The notes: generated by a model not told the origin, from the sequence alone. A DNA stretch of 64,000 nucleotides from Nakamurella sp. A5-74 (GCF_040438885.1 NZ_CP159218.1:1798001-1862000); one strand, 5' to 3'. Numbered from the stretch's first letter, positions 25,470 through 34,779 are shown. Numbers and translations: made by a program.

Positions 25470-26765
25470 ATGACGCATCGTGATCGGTCCCGCAGCACGC
25501 CCGCCCGCTCCCGCCGAGCGGATCGCGTACTCGCCCTGGTGCAGGCCGGCGGCCAGGGCAGTCGGATGGACGTGCTGACCCGGGAGCGGGCCAAGCCAGC
25601 GCTGCCGTTCGCCGGTGGGTTCCATCTGATCGACTTCGCGCTGTCCAGCCTGGCAGCAGCCGACATCGCAGATGTCTGGGTCGGGGTGCAGTACCAGGCC
25701 GGCTCGCTCGACCCGTACCTGGCCGGTGGGCGGCCCTGGGATCTGGATCGCACCCGCGGTGGCTTTCGGCGGGTGGTACCGGAGCAGGGCGCCGGCTCCT
25801 CGACCGAGACAGGCTTCTCCCGCGGAAATGCGGACAACCTGTTGCGGCTGGCCGACCAGATCGAGCAGTTCGGTCCCGACCAACTGGTGGTGATGAGCGC
25901 CGACCACGTCTTCTCCGCCGACCTGGCGGCGGTCCTGGACCGACACCGGGAGCACGGTGCCGAGTGCACCCTGGTGACCGCGAAGGTGTCCAAGCGGGAG
26001 GCCGCCCAGAACGCCGTGGTGACCGTCGACAACCGGGGTCGCGTCACGGGCTTCGACTACAAGCCGGCCAAGCCGCAGGGCACCACCGTGGCCACCGAGA
26101 TCTTCGTCTACGACACGGCAGTGCTGCTGCAGGTGCTCGGGGAGCTGCGCGTCGGGTTGAGCGCGGCAGCCGCCGACGGTGGCGACGACGTCGAGTCCGA
26201 AGCCGATTCCGGTCTGGGCGACTTCGGCGAGCACCTGCTGCCGGCATTCGTGCGACGCGGCAAGGTGTTCGCCCTCGACATCGGCGGGTACTGGCAGGAC
26301 GTCGGCCGGCCGGAGGCCTACCTGGCTGCCCACCGCGATCTGATCGCCGGCCGGATCGATGTCTTCGACCATCCGGACCGGCCGGTCCTCACCAGCGCAC
26401 CGCACCGGCTGCCGGCCCGCATCACAGCAGGGGCGACCGTGGTCGACACCCAGATCGGTGCCGGCTGCCGGATCTCCGGCGAGGTCGTGAACAGCGTCCT
26501 CGGATCGGACGTGATCGTGCACCGCGGCGCGACCGTGCGGAACGCCGTGTTGTTCGACGGGGTCGAGGTGCACCCCGGTGCGAGCATCGACACCGCGATC
26601 CTCGACGAGCGCGTGCAGGTGCTGGGCCGCGCGAGCGTCGGAGGTCCCAGTGGGCGTCGGACCCCGCGCGACGACGACATCGTCCTCATCGGTCGTGACA
26701 GCACCGTCGGCCGCGGCGTCGCCATCGGTCCCGGTGCCCGCCTGGAACCGGGCACCACCGCCTGA
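25470..26765 (+). CDS. GlgC-like sugar-1-phosphate nucleotidyltransferase
   Basis: 431 residues from the ATG at 25470. The NTP-binding loop reads VQAGGQGSRMDVLTRERAKP, followed by LPFAGGFHLIDFALSSL, as in ADP-glucose pyrophosphorylases; the usual 'RLxPLT' is replaced by RMDVLT. 'VVMSADHVF' and 'DIGGYWQDVGRPEAYLAAHR' are catalytic-domain landmarks. From about residue 310 there are left-handed beta-helix hexapeptides (VVDTQIGAGCRIS, VVNSVLGSDVIV). Probably makes an NDP-sugar for glycogen or surface glycans; true GlgC activity is not certain. Confidence 0.78.
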   Translation: MTHRDRSRSTPARSRRADRVLALVQAGGQGSRMDVLTRERAKPALPFAGGFHLIDFALSSLAAADIADVWVGVQYQAGSLDPYLAGGRPWDLDRTRGGFRRVVPEQGAGSSTETGFSRGNADNLLRLADQIEQFGPDQLVVMSADHVFSADLAAVLDRHREHGAECTLVTAKVSKREAAQNAVVTVDNRGRVTGFDYKPAKPQGTTVATEIFVYDTAVLLQVLGELRVGLSAAAADGGDDVESEADSGLGDFGEHLLPAFVRRGKVFALDIGGYWQDVGRPEAYLAAHRDLIAGRIDVFDHPDRPVLTSAPHRLPARITAGATVVDTQIGAGCRISGEVVNSVLGSDVIVHRGATVRNAVLFDGVEVHPGASIDTAILDERVQVLGRASVGGPSGRRTPRDDDIVLIGRDSTVGRGVAIGPGARLEPGTTA

Positions 26766-26786
26766 CCACACTCCGGCCGGGGCCTG

Positions 26787-29673
26787 TCAGGCGACGGGCG
26801 TCACCCGCAGGTCGTCGAACGACGTCGTCACCGCGACACTCGCACCGGAGGAGCGGTAGCTGCCCACGCCGACCCATCCTGCTGGCTGCAGGCCTGCGGT
26901 CCCGTCGGTGGCGCTGACCTGGGCGGCAGCCGGTTCCGTGCCGCCGCGCGGCCAGGCCTTCGCGCTGAGCACGGTGGTACCTCCGGCACCAGGGGTGGCT
27001 CGCACCGAGAGCTGGTACCAGGCACCGGGTTTCATCGTGGTGCCCGGCACGTCGGCGACCTTCAGAGTGGTGTCTGTCGAACCGACCCGACGGACCAACG
27101 AGATCCGCGGCACTCCCGTCGGCTCGATGTTCAGCGTCGCCCGGTAGCTGCCCGACGCCGCTCCACGGACGACCACCGTGCTGTAGAGGCGTGCCTCGGA
27201 AGCCGGTCGATCCCAGCTGATCGCGACCCGCAGCTCTGCCGACTTCGTCTGCACGGCAGGCAGGGTGGCGTCGGCGCCCTGCCCGGCCGGGGTGGTCTGA
27301 CGGCCGACCCCTGCGGTGACGGAGAACCGGTCGGGTGAGCCGATGGCGTTTCCAGCTGCCACCGGTCGTCGCGGTTCCCCAGGCACGGGACACAGTGCGG
27401 GAAAAGGTGTCTGCGGCGAGATCCGTCATGGGGGGTGGGGTGGCGGCGACGGTGACGGTGCGGGTGGCGGTGTCGGTGGCGCCTTGGTTGTCGGTGACGG
27501 TGAGGGTGATCGGGTAGTTGCCGTCGGCGGTGTAGGTGTGGTTGGTGTTCTGGCCGGTGGCGGTGGTTCCGTCGCCGAAGTTCCAGGCCCAGCCGGTGAT
27601 GGTGCCGTCGGGGTCGGTGGAGTCGGCTGCGGTGAGGGTGACGGTGCGTTCGGTGATGGTGGGGGTGCGGATCACTGCGGTGGGTCGTTGGTTGACGGGG
27701 GGTGGGGTGGCGGTGTCGGTCGCGAAGAACCGGTCCATCGCGACGGTGACCGGTGCAGTCGCGCTGCTCGAGACGTAGGTTTCGAGTCCGACCGCTCCCG
27801 GACCCTGCAGTGCCGCCGTGCTGTCGGTACCCGTGGCCGTCCACCCGGTCGGCTCGGACGTGGTCGAGGGCCACGCCTTTGCCCGCAGGGCCGTGGGGGC
27901 ACTCCCGGTGAGTTCCAGCTGGACGTTGACCGGTGCGCCGGCTGACACGGTGCCGACCGGCCGTTCCGGTGAGAGCGCGGTCTCGACCCCGCCGATCACC
28001 TTGATGAGGCCGATCGTTACGGCGCCACCGGCCACGAAGCGGAGTTTGGCCCGGTACTGCCCGCCGCTCACCGATCGTCCCTGCAGGCTGAAGTACACGC
28101 CGGAGCCGGTGGGCGCGGGGGTGACGGCGACGTCGGTGCTGACGAGCACGTCCCGTAGCGACACCTCGTCGAGCTGGGCCCGCCGGGAGTTGCCGGCCGG
28201 CACGCTGAACCGCCCGCGGGTGCCGTCCACGGAGAACGCGGAGGCGGTGACCGTCGACCACCGCTGCCCGGTGTCGGCGCTGCCCCAGCCGCCGGTGAGG
28301 GCTCGGGTGAAGGTGTCGTTCACCCCGCCGACGGCGGCGGGGGTTCGCAGGGTCCAGACCGGCGAGGTGGCCGTCTCGCCCGTGGCGCCCGCGACCGCCC
28401 GCCACTCGTACCGGGTGTCCGGGTCCAGACCCGTCCAGCGCACCGAAGCGGTCTGTTCGCTGGTGACGCTCGTCGTCCCGATGGTGGTGAACGGTGCTGG
28501 GGTGCTGGTGCCGAGGTCCAGCGGCAGGGTGAAGGCTGAGTCGGCGTCGGTCTCGTACGTCCCGAGCTTCGGTGAATAGGTGGTCGCCTGCATGGTGTTG
28601 GCGGCCGGGTCGAAGGTGTAGTACCGCAGCCAGCCGTCGCCCCCGTTGGCCCTCGACTGGTAGTCGGTGAGGATCTGGGGCACCGGATTGCCGCAGGAGT
28701 TCGTGTCCGTGCGACGGGCCTCGCCGGCGTCACCGCTGTGCTCGTGCCCGCTGAGGACAACTCGGATCGAGCAGTGTTGGGCGACGAAATCGCTCCAGAG
28801 CGTTGCGGTGGGGGTCCCTCCGGTCCGCTCGGCCGTGGTCCGCCGACCACCGGCGACCGTCACGAAGCTGTGGGTCACCATGATGGCGAGCCGGTCCGGG
28901 TAGGCGGTCAGCACCCGGTGTGCCCAGTCGAGCGCGTACTGCGGGGCCTCCCACTCCAGGTTCAGCACCAGGAAGTCGCGGCCACCGGCGGTGAACAACG
29001 AGTAGTTGTCCATGTTGCGCCGGTCGACTGCGTCCGCGCCGAACTGGTTCTGCCCCAGGAACCCGCCGTAGCGGGCCGCGGGACCGTTCCAGCTCGCATT
29101 CGCGTAGCGGGACACCGGGAACCAGGTGTCGTACGGACCGACGTCCTGCGCGACGTTGTCGAAATCGTGGTTGCCTGGCACGACGGAGTTCGGGATCCCG
29201 GCGTTGTCGAGCACCCGCAGACCGTCCGAGATGTACTGCCACTGTTGGGGATTGAACCAGTCGCTGACCAGGTCGCCGAGTTGCACCACGAACGCGGTTT
29301 TCAGGGCCGTACGGGTGCTCGCGATCCACTCGGTCTGCTGCGGAATCGTCGCCTGCCGGTCTCCGTAGGTGTAGTTCTGGGTGTCGGGCAACGCGACGAG
29401 GGTGAACGGGTCCCCGGTACCGGGTGCCGGCGTGGTCGCGCCCAGCTTGCGTCCCTCGAAGCGCACGGGCACAGCGCCGCCGTCCGGGTCGGTGGCGGTG
29501 ACCGACAGGGTCGGTGCGGTGCTCGAGGTCGTGCCTCCGTCGGTCGGGCCGACCAGGACGGGCGTCAACGGTGGGGCGGCAGCAACCGGTCCACCGAGCA
29601 GGACGGTCGCCGCAGTGGTGATCGCGGCCAACAGCGCGGCCGGGGCGCGTCGACGGCGGATGGGTGCGCTCAT
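26787..29673 (-). pseudogene. Secreted multidomain calcineurin-like phosphoesterase, frameshifted near its 3' end
   Basis: ATG 29673 with AGAGG upstream. In order: signal peptide (1-33), short Ig-like region, metallophosphatase domain (about 75-340: LPDTQNY, QLGDLVSDW, VPGNHDFDN, MVTHSF, SGHEHSGD), FnIII-like domain, LamG-like domain, PKD domain ('GWAWNFGDGTTATGQNTNHT') and the start of a second LamG-like domain. That domain breaks at WGTATTGGSWK (about 27355). Reading on with one base skipped gives NAIGSPDRFSVTAG and continues in register to 26787. A one-base insertion or a sequencing error would explain it; all catalytic residues lie upstream. Confidence 0.75.
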
Positions 29674-29806
29674 GGGACCTCTTCTGCCGGATCGGGCTCA
29701 CACCAGTTGGCCAGCAGAGTGTGACACCCGAATAGGGTCCTGACCAGCGCAGAGGCGCGGAACCTTGTACCGGGAGCGACCTCTGGAAGGAAGTTTCCGT
29801 CGGGTA

Positions 29807-30637
29807 TCAGCCGTTCGGACGTTCAGGCGCGTACCCAGCGCTACCGGTCCACTGCGAGGTGACGGCGTGCGGCGGCGACGGTGTCGGGCTCGCACCGTCC
29901 TCGATGCGGTTCAGATCCCGTTCAGCGAATCGCTGGTGTTCGCACTCCTCCTCGATGATCACCTGGATCCCCTGCAGCAGCGTGATCTGCCCGCTGTCCG
30001 CCCACGGAGGTGCAGGTACCTCCCGGGCCAACTGCTCGGCATCGGCCTCGGCGAGGAACGCACCGACGAGTCCGACCCGCTCTGCGCGGACCTCGAGCAC
30101 CTCGGCCCAGCTGGGTGTCGCGGCCGGGTCGAGCCCGAAATCAGTGCCCTCGGGAACGAATTGCGCCATGTCGGTGAACGGAAGACCCCACGGGTGGAAG
30201 CCCGCCGGTCCGCGCAACGGGGCGGTGAACCAGGTGTCGGTGGCGCACACGAGATGACGCAGGGTCTGGGTGTAGGACCACTCGTCGTCGACCGAGACGT
30301 CCGCCGTGCCTGCCGGCATCCCCAGCACCCGCCGGTCCAGCTCCTCCCAGGTGCCCTGCAGCGAACCCCAGGCCGCACGCAGGTCCACGGGATCGGTGGC
30401 ATTCCAGTACGCCCGCGCCGGCTGGCGTCGCCGTAGCTCCGCGTCGACGAGCGGCGCGATGGGCACGCCGTTGATCTTCAATCCTCCGATGTCGCCGTCG
30501 ATGTCGACACCCTCCAGGCTCACTGCTCGCATCACGGAGCCGGAGAAGTCAACCGCCCGGAATCTGGTCTGCCGTAACGGAACACGCTCGAAACGAGCCC
30601 CGGTCAGATCGGTGTGGATGAACTCGGGTGGGGTCAT
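29807..30637 (-). CDS. DinB-like four-helix protein with an N-terminal pentapeptide-like segment
   Basis: 276 residues from ATG 30637. The first 60 residues show short beta-repeat-like units ('IHTDLTGARFERVPLRQTRF' then RAVDFSGSVMRAVSLEG). The rest fits the DinB_2/DUF664 group: 'WSYTQTLRHLVCATDTWFTA' with a potential metal His and 'IIEEECEHQRFAERD' carrying the EH pair. Such proteins include metal-dependent thiol-linked enzymes, but most are uncharacterised. Confidence 0.72.
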   Translation of the reverse strand: MTPPEFIHTDLTGARFERVPLRQTRFRAVDFSGSVMRAVSLEGVDIDGDIGGLKINGVPIAPLVDAELRRRQPARAYWNATDPVDLRAAWGSLQGTWEELDRRVLGMPAGTADVSVDDEWSYTQTLRHLVCATDTWFTAPLRGPAGFHPWGLPFTDMAQFVPEGTDFGLDPAATPSWAEVLEVRAERVGLVGAFLAEADAEQLAREVPAPPWADSGQITLLQGIQVIIEEECEHQRFAERDLNRIEDGASPTPSPPHAVTSQWTGSAGYAPERPNG

Positions 30638-30726
30638 CGGTACTCCCTGGATCGTCGGCGGACGAGGACGACAGTAGGACCCATCCCGGATGACCTGCGT
30701 CCGGGATACACCGAACCCCGGGGGTT

Positions 30727-31041
30727 TCAGTGTGCGAGTTTGAGGCCGACGACCGCGCCCACGATGACGACCAGCAACACGACCTTGAGCAGCGACGCGG
30801 ACTCGGTGCCGGTGATCATCGCGTAGGTGACGGTGAGCGCCGCGCCGATCCCCACCCATACGGCGTAGGCGGTGCCCACCGGTAATTGCTTCATGGCCAC
30901 AGCCAGCCCGACCATGCTGAGTACGAGCGCCACCCCGAAGACGACCGTCGGTGTGAGCCGCGAGAACCCAGCCGATCTGCCCAGGGCCGTGGCCCAGACA
31001 GCTTCCAGCACACCGGAGATGACGAGAATGATCCAGGACAT
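30727..31041 (-). CDS. gdx: SMR-family guanidinium exporter (SugE/Gdx)
   Basis: 104 residues, ATG 31041, four membrane helices. 'MSWIILVISGVLEAVWATAL' has the essential Glu of helix 1 (E13), and 'GFSRLTPTVVFGVALVLSM' and 'LPVGTAYAVWVGIGAA' closely match Escherichia coli SugE, now known as the guanidinium exporter Gdx. A guanidine-III riboswitch lies 15-57 bases upstream of the start, which strongly supports guanidinium export over general drug resistance. Confidence 0.93.
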   Translation of the reverse strand: MSWIILVISGVLEAVWATALGRSAGFSRLTPTVVFGVALVLSMVGLAVAMKQLPVGTAYAVWVGIGAALTVTYAMITGTESASLLKVVLLVVIVGAVVGLKLAH

Positions 31042-31055
31042 CACAACGCTCCGTC

Positions 31056-31098
31056 GTGGCCGTCTTGTCGCACACCGGGTACGGCACCCTCGTCCGGG
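31056..31098 (-). promoter_or_regulatory. Guanidine-III (ykkC-III) riboswitch upstream of gdx
   Basis: On the minus strand the leader reads CCCGGACGAGGGTGCCGTAC, then CCGGTGTGCGACAAGACGGC, then CAC. These are the conserved blocks of the guanidine-III aptamer in order: CCGGACGAGG, GCCGTACCCGGT and GACAAGACGGC. GCCGT can pair with ACGGC and CCGG with CCGG, giving the family's compact pseudoknot. The gdx ribosome-binding region (ACGGAGCG) follows directly, so guanidine binding probably frees translation initiation. Confidence 0.92.
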
Positions 31099-31367
31099 AG
31101 CCGCCCTGGCGGCTCTGCCCCCATGCTCGCAAGGTTCGTGCACGAACCCAACCCCTGACGCCCGGTGGTGATCAACGCCACCACCGACTCCCGTTGCCGA
31201 CCAGGGTGTTACCGGCGACGATGGCGGCCCCGAGTCGCCGGGCATCGTGCAGACGGTGTGGCTGAACCAGATGCCGTTCCGCAGGAGCTTCGTGCCGCAG
31301 GTGATGCCGGCGCGGTGAGCCTCGTTGCTCGTCTCCTCAGGAAGCGGGCCGATGGCCCGCATCTCGC

Positions 31368-32189
31368 TCAGACGGGGATGAGCAGGGGTCGCAGCGCCTG
31401 GAGCAGCGCGGCCGCGGCGACGGCCTCTTCCCCCGGCTGCTGGGCCGTCTCGAACTCGGCGATCTCGAGCCCGACGAGCTCCGACTCGGCGAGCACGAGG
31501 ACGGCTGGGTGCAGATCATCGAGGGTGAGACCGTCGGGGACGTGGTAGTCGGTCGGGACCGTGCCCGGTTCCAGGACATCGCAGTCGAGGTGTACGTACA
31601 CCGGCCGGCCGGCCACCGCTGCTCGGAGGCGGTCGGGAAGATCGGCGCCCGGCGCGACCAGAGCGACGGTCCCGTCGTCGACCCGTCGCTGCTCGGCCGG
31701 GTCCAGGTCACGGGTGCCGACGAGGATGACCTGATCGGACCCGAGGCCGCCGCCCAGACCGGTGTCCCACCAGCCCATCGGGCCGGACAGGGCGAGTCCA
31801 CCCAGATAGCCGGTGGTGGTGTCGTCGGGGGTGTTGATGTCGGCATGGGCGTCGAACCAGACCACGACAGCATCCGGCCGGTGCGCGGCAACCCGGGGGA
31901 GGGTGGCCAACGCGACCGCGCACCGGGTCAGCGCGGTGACCGGAACGTGGTGGGCACCAAGGACTTCCTCGTACCGGGCGGCCATGGCGGTGAGGTCGGC
32001 TCGAGCGGCGTCGAGCTCGTCCTGCCAACCCGTACCGAGTGCCGGTGCCGGTACGCCGACGGTCACCGGCACGAGTCCGAGGTGCTCTGCGACTGCCGCG
32101 CCGACCACCTCCGACCCGGCCATCGCGCGGTCATTGTGGTCTCCGACCCGGCCCCGGAACACGGTCACGGCGAAGGTGGTGGTCCCCAT
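31368..32189 (-). CDS. Arginase/agmatinase-family (ureohydrolase) protein
   Basis: 273 residues from ATG 32189. Metal-site blocks are VVWFDAHADINTP and 'PVYVHLDCDVLEPGTVP', with a late Glu in 'LVGLEIAEFETA'. The first block normally containing GGDHS or GGDCS reads 'VTALTRCAVALATLP', so the first ligand His is missing, as in some distant formiminoglutamase-like members. It is encoded upstream of the guanidine riboswitch and gdx on the same strand, but the aptamer lies after it. Its substrate is open (arginine, guanidino acid or formiminoglutamate). Confidence 0.72.
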   Translation of the reverse strand: MGTTTFAVTVFRGRVGDHNDRAMAGSEVVGAAVAEHLGLVPVTVGVPAPALGTGWQDELDAARADLTAMAARYEEVLGAHHVPVTALTRCAVALATLPRVAAHRPDAVVVWFDAHADINTPDDTTTGYLGGLALSGPMGWWDTGLGGGLGSDQVILVGTRDLDPAEQRRVDDGTVALVAPGADLPDRLRAAVAGRPVYVHLDCDVLEPGTVPTDYHVPDGLTLDDLHPAVLVLAESELVGLEIAEFETAQQPGEEAVAAAALLQALRPLLIPV

Positions 32190-32486
32190 CGGGAGATGTT
32201 CGCACACTCGGCCCGGACGTCCTGCAGAGCGAGGGTGGACCCCGTGGGAACTTGGCGGCGCCCGCGGCGATCTGCTCACCGCTCCAGCTCAGCTCCTGCA
32301 GGCCCCATCACCGGTGTGGATCGGGGCCCGATCAGCGATCTGATCGATCGGTGTCCGTGCGATGGGTGAACGCATCGCTCCGCACCCGGATCTGTTCCGC
32401 GTTCACACCGGTGATGCTGGAGTCCACGCCAGGTTCGGGGCTCGCGGGTCCCGCCGCCGATCGGTGTGCGCCGAGCCGACCGGGCG
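32190..32486. other. Intergenic region between the arginase-family and HxlR genes
   Basis: 297 bases. No convincing frame. Contains TGATCGATC and GCGATCTG-type runs but no extended inverted repeat of note. It should hold the promoter of the arginase-family gene, but no clear -35/-10 pair was found. Confidence 0.4.
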
Positions 32487-32924
32487 TCACCTCAGGTCGT
32501 AGACAGCGCGGGCTTCGACGATCTGCGGGACGTGGTGCTCCGCCCACTGCTTGAACGAGTGCACGACGTCGACCAGGGACGCCCCGAGCGTGGTCAGGGT
32601 GTACTCGACGGTCACCGGGACGGTCGGCTCAACGGCGCGGTCGACGAGACCGTCCCGCTCCAGCGAGCGCAGCGTCTGGGTCAGCATCTTCTGGCTGACA
32701 CCGGCGATCCGCCGCGCCAGCGCGGAGTACCGCGAAGGTCCGTCCTCGTCGAGCGCGCACAGCACGAGGGTGACCCACTTGTCCGAGATGCGATCGAGCA
32801 GTTGTCGACTCGCGCACTGGGCGAGATAGGCGTCGTAGGCAACCCGTTCGGCGCGTCGCCGCGCGGCGGCGCCTGTCGTCCGTCGACCGGTGACGCTGAC
32901 TGCCGCTGTGGGGGTGCTGGTCAC
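32487..32924 (-). CDS. HxlR-type winged-helix regulator
   Basis: 145 residues from a GTG at 32924, chosen for the excellent GAGGAGGAG 4 bases upstream. 'CASRQLLDRISDKWVTLVLC' begins the HxlR domain, followed by 'YSALARRIAGVSQKMLTQTL' and RSLERDGLVDR. A Cys near the start of the domain is typical of redox- or electrophile-sensing members. Divergent from the quinone-oxidoreductase-like gene it probably controls. Confidence 0.88.
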   Translation of the reverse strand: MTSTPTAAVSVTGRRTTGAAARRRAERVAYDAYLAQCASRQLLDRISDKWVTLVLCALDEDGPSRYSALARRIAGVSQKMLTQTLRSLERDGLVDRAVEPTVPVTVEYTLTTLGASLVDVVHSFKQWAEHHVPQIVEARAVYDLR

Positions 32925-32974
32925 GATCTCCTCCTCGAGAATGAGCTGATCAGGCCACTCTCCTTCGGGTGCCC

Positions 32975-32994
32975 TACGCACTTCAAGGTGCCTA
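32975..32994. promoter_or_regulatory. Candidate HxlR operator between divergent genes
   Basis: TACGCACTTCAAGGTGCCTA is an inverted repeat (TAcGCAC / GTGCcTA with one mismatch). It is centred in the 157-base divergent region, where an HxlR dimer could repress both promoters. Confidence 0.45.
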
Positions 32995-33081
32995 CTTCCC
33001 ATCGGAGAGGGTGTCGGCCCAGTGTGGACCCTGACAGACCGCCCGACAAGAGGGTGGCGCGAACAACAGGAGAGTCCCACC

Positions 33082-33987
33082 ATGATCGCAGCAGTGTTCA
33101 CCACTCCTGGTGGCCCCGAACAGATCGAGCTCATCGAGGTGGATGTGCCCGTCCCCGGTGCCGGAGAGGTGCTGATCCAGGTCGCGGCCGCAGCCGTCAA
33201 TCCGGTCGACCTGCAGACCCGTGGCGGGATCTACCACGACTTCGGCTGGGTGCATCAGCCCGAGCACACCGGGCTCGGCTGGGATGTTGCCGGCATCGTC
33301 ACCGCGGTAGGCGCCGACGTCGACCCAGCATGGGTCGGGCGGAGGGTGGCCGCTCTGGCCGCCGGGGTCGATCGGGCCCTGGGTGCCTACGCCGAGTCGG
33401 TGGTGGTGCCGGTCACCGCTGTTGCCGGGGTTCCGGAAACGCTGGAACTCGTAGCGGCGGCGACTGTTCCGTTGAATGCGCTCACCGCCGACCAGGCCGT
33501 CGAGAGCTTGGGAGAGGCCGGCGGGACGCTGGTGGTGACCGGGGCCGCTGGGGGAGTCGGCGGCTACGCGCTCAGCTCAGCTGCGGACCGAGGATGGTCC
33601 GTCATCGGGCTGGCCCGGGAGTCGGACAGCGCCTTTGTCGAGGGTGCGGGAGCCCGGCTGGTCACCGACCTGTCCGCGCTGTCCGAGCAGGTCGCCGCCG
33701 TGGTGGACGCCGCCGGCCTGCGGGAGGCGGCGCTCGCGGTGGTGGCTGACCGCGGACGCTACGTGGGTCTCTCACCGGCTGCGCCGGTCGAGGCCGTTCG
33801 CGGGATCACCAGCTCCGACGTGTTCGTGACCGCGGACGCGGACGGTCTCGCCGCTGCGTTGCGGCGCACCGCGGACGGCGTGCTCCCGGCGCGCATCGCC
33901 CGGGAGTTCCCGCTGCGGGATGCCGCCGACGCCCATCGACTGCTCGAACAGGGAGCGGTCCGGGGCCGGATCGTGTTGCGGCCCTGA
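33082..33987 (+). CDS. Zinc-independent NADP-dependent quinone oxidoreductase-like protein (MDR superfamily)
   Basis: 301 residues from ATG 33082 with CAGGAGAG upstream. 'MIAAVFTTPGGPEQIELIEV' and AAAVNPVDLQTRGG are typical of the quinone-oxidoreductase branch, and 'VVTGAAGGVGGYALSSAADR' is the NADP-binding motif. No structural or catalytic zinc Cys cluster is present. HxlR regulators next to such genes commonly respond to quinones or aldehydes, so an electrophile-detoxifying role is likely. Confidence 0.86.
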   Translation: MIAAVFTTPGGPEQIELIEVDVPVPGAGEVLIQVAAAAVNPVDLQTRGGIYHDFGWVHQPEHTGLGWDVAGIVTAVGADVDPAWVGRRVAALAAGVDRALGAYAESVVVPVTAVAGVPETLELVAAATVPLNALTADQAVESLGEAGGTLVVTGAAGGVGGYALSSAADRGWSVIGLARESDSAFVEGAGARLVTDLSALSEQVAAVVDAAGLREAALAVVADRGRYVGLSPAAPVEAVRGITSSDVFVTADADGLAAALRRTADGVLPARIAREFPLRDAADAHRLLEQGAVRGRIVLRP

Positions 33988-34194
33988 TCCGGGCGCCCCG
34001 GTCCGGCCTGACCGGCCCGCTGCGCCGCGGAAGACCTGCTGTTGCTCACAGCGCCCTTCGCCGGCGACCATCCGTTCTCGGTGCGGGACGCCCCCGCCGG
34101 CCACCTGGTGCAACCGGCGGCCGTCCCGACGCTGCAGATCCCGTGCGCGGTAGTTCCCTGCGCCGCAGCGGATGGCGTCGAGGCGGGCCCGTTC

Positions 34195-34779
34195 TCAGAC
34201 GGCGGTGAGCAGGTGCCGCAGTGCGACGACCCCGTCCCGCAGCCGGGATTTGAACGCTGCCGAGGTGATTCCGAGGGTCTGCGCCGCTGTAGCGTTGGTG
34301 TTCCCCTCGAGATAGACCAGGCGCAGCGCCTGGCGCTGCAACACCGACAGCTGGGGCAGCCCGGCATGGATCCGTTGCGCCGCATCGTCGCGGTCGTCGC
34401 TCTCGGCGAACAGGTCCCGTGCGGCTTCACCTGATCTGTCCGCTGGTCCGCTCTCGCGTCGCTTGGAGGTCTCCAGTCGTCGGACCCGATCGACGGCTCG
34501 TGCATGGGCCAGGCGCAACATCCAGGCGATGGCCGGGGACTGTGCGGGGTCGAATCGGTACGCGGTCTGCCAGATCTCGAAGTAGAAATCCTGGGCGATG
34601 TCCTCGGTCTGCACCCAATCGATGACGGTCCGTCGGATTCTCCCGCGGATTCTGGTGATGCTGATGCGGTAGAGCTCGACGAAAGCGGCGCGATCGTGTT
34701 TGCCCACCGCCACCAGCAGATCGTCCAGGCGCCGGACGTCTTTCGCGTCGATGCGAACGACCGTCATCTCGTTGTGCAC
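34195..34779 (-). CDS. ECF sigma factor, SigK-like
   Basis: 194 residues from a GTG at 34779 with GAGGGAA 8 bases upstream; ATG 34767 is the alternative. Region 2: 'VELYRISITRIRGRIRRTVI' and 'TEDIAQDFYFEIWQTAYRFD'. Region 4: 'GLPQLSVLQRQALRLVYLEG' and 'AAQTLGITSAAFKSRLRDGV'. No membrane anti-sigma gene follows directly. The leader upstream contains a TGACG/CGTCA dyad. Confidence 0.85.
   Translation of the reverse strand: MHNEMTVVRIDAKDVRRLDDLLVAVGKHDRAAFVELYRISITRIRGRIRRTVIDWVQTEDIAQDFYFEIWQTAYRFDPAQSPAIAWMLRLAHARAVDRVRRLETSKRRESGPADRSGEAARDLFAESDDRDDAAQRIHAGLPQLSVLQRQALRLVYLEGNTNATAAQTLGITSAAFKSRLRDGVVALRHLLTAV

Noticed and set aside
25359-26771. N-terminal extension of the minus-strand nucleotidyltransferase frame
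   Set aside because: It runs antisense through the GlgC-like gene; the recognisable protein begins at the ATG at 25358.
27131-28405. Minus-strand His/Arg-rich frame inside the phosphoesterase
   Set aside because: It is the same strand in another phase, composed of low-complexity HRHR-type runs, without homology to a known domain.
33988-34194. Possible extra gene after the quinone-oxidoreductase gene
   Set aside because: A plus-strand frame reads plausibly for about 50 residues but continues as antisense of the SigK-like gene and has no start signal.
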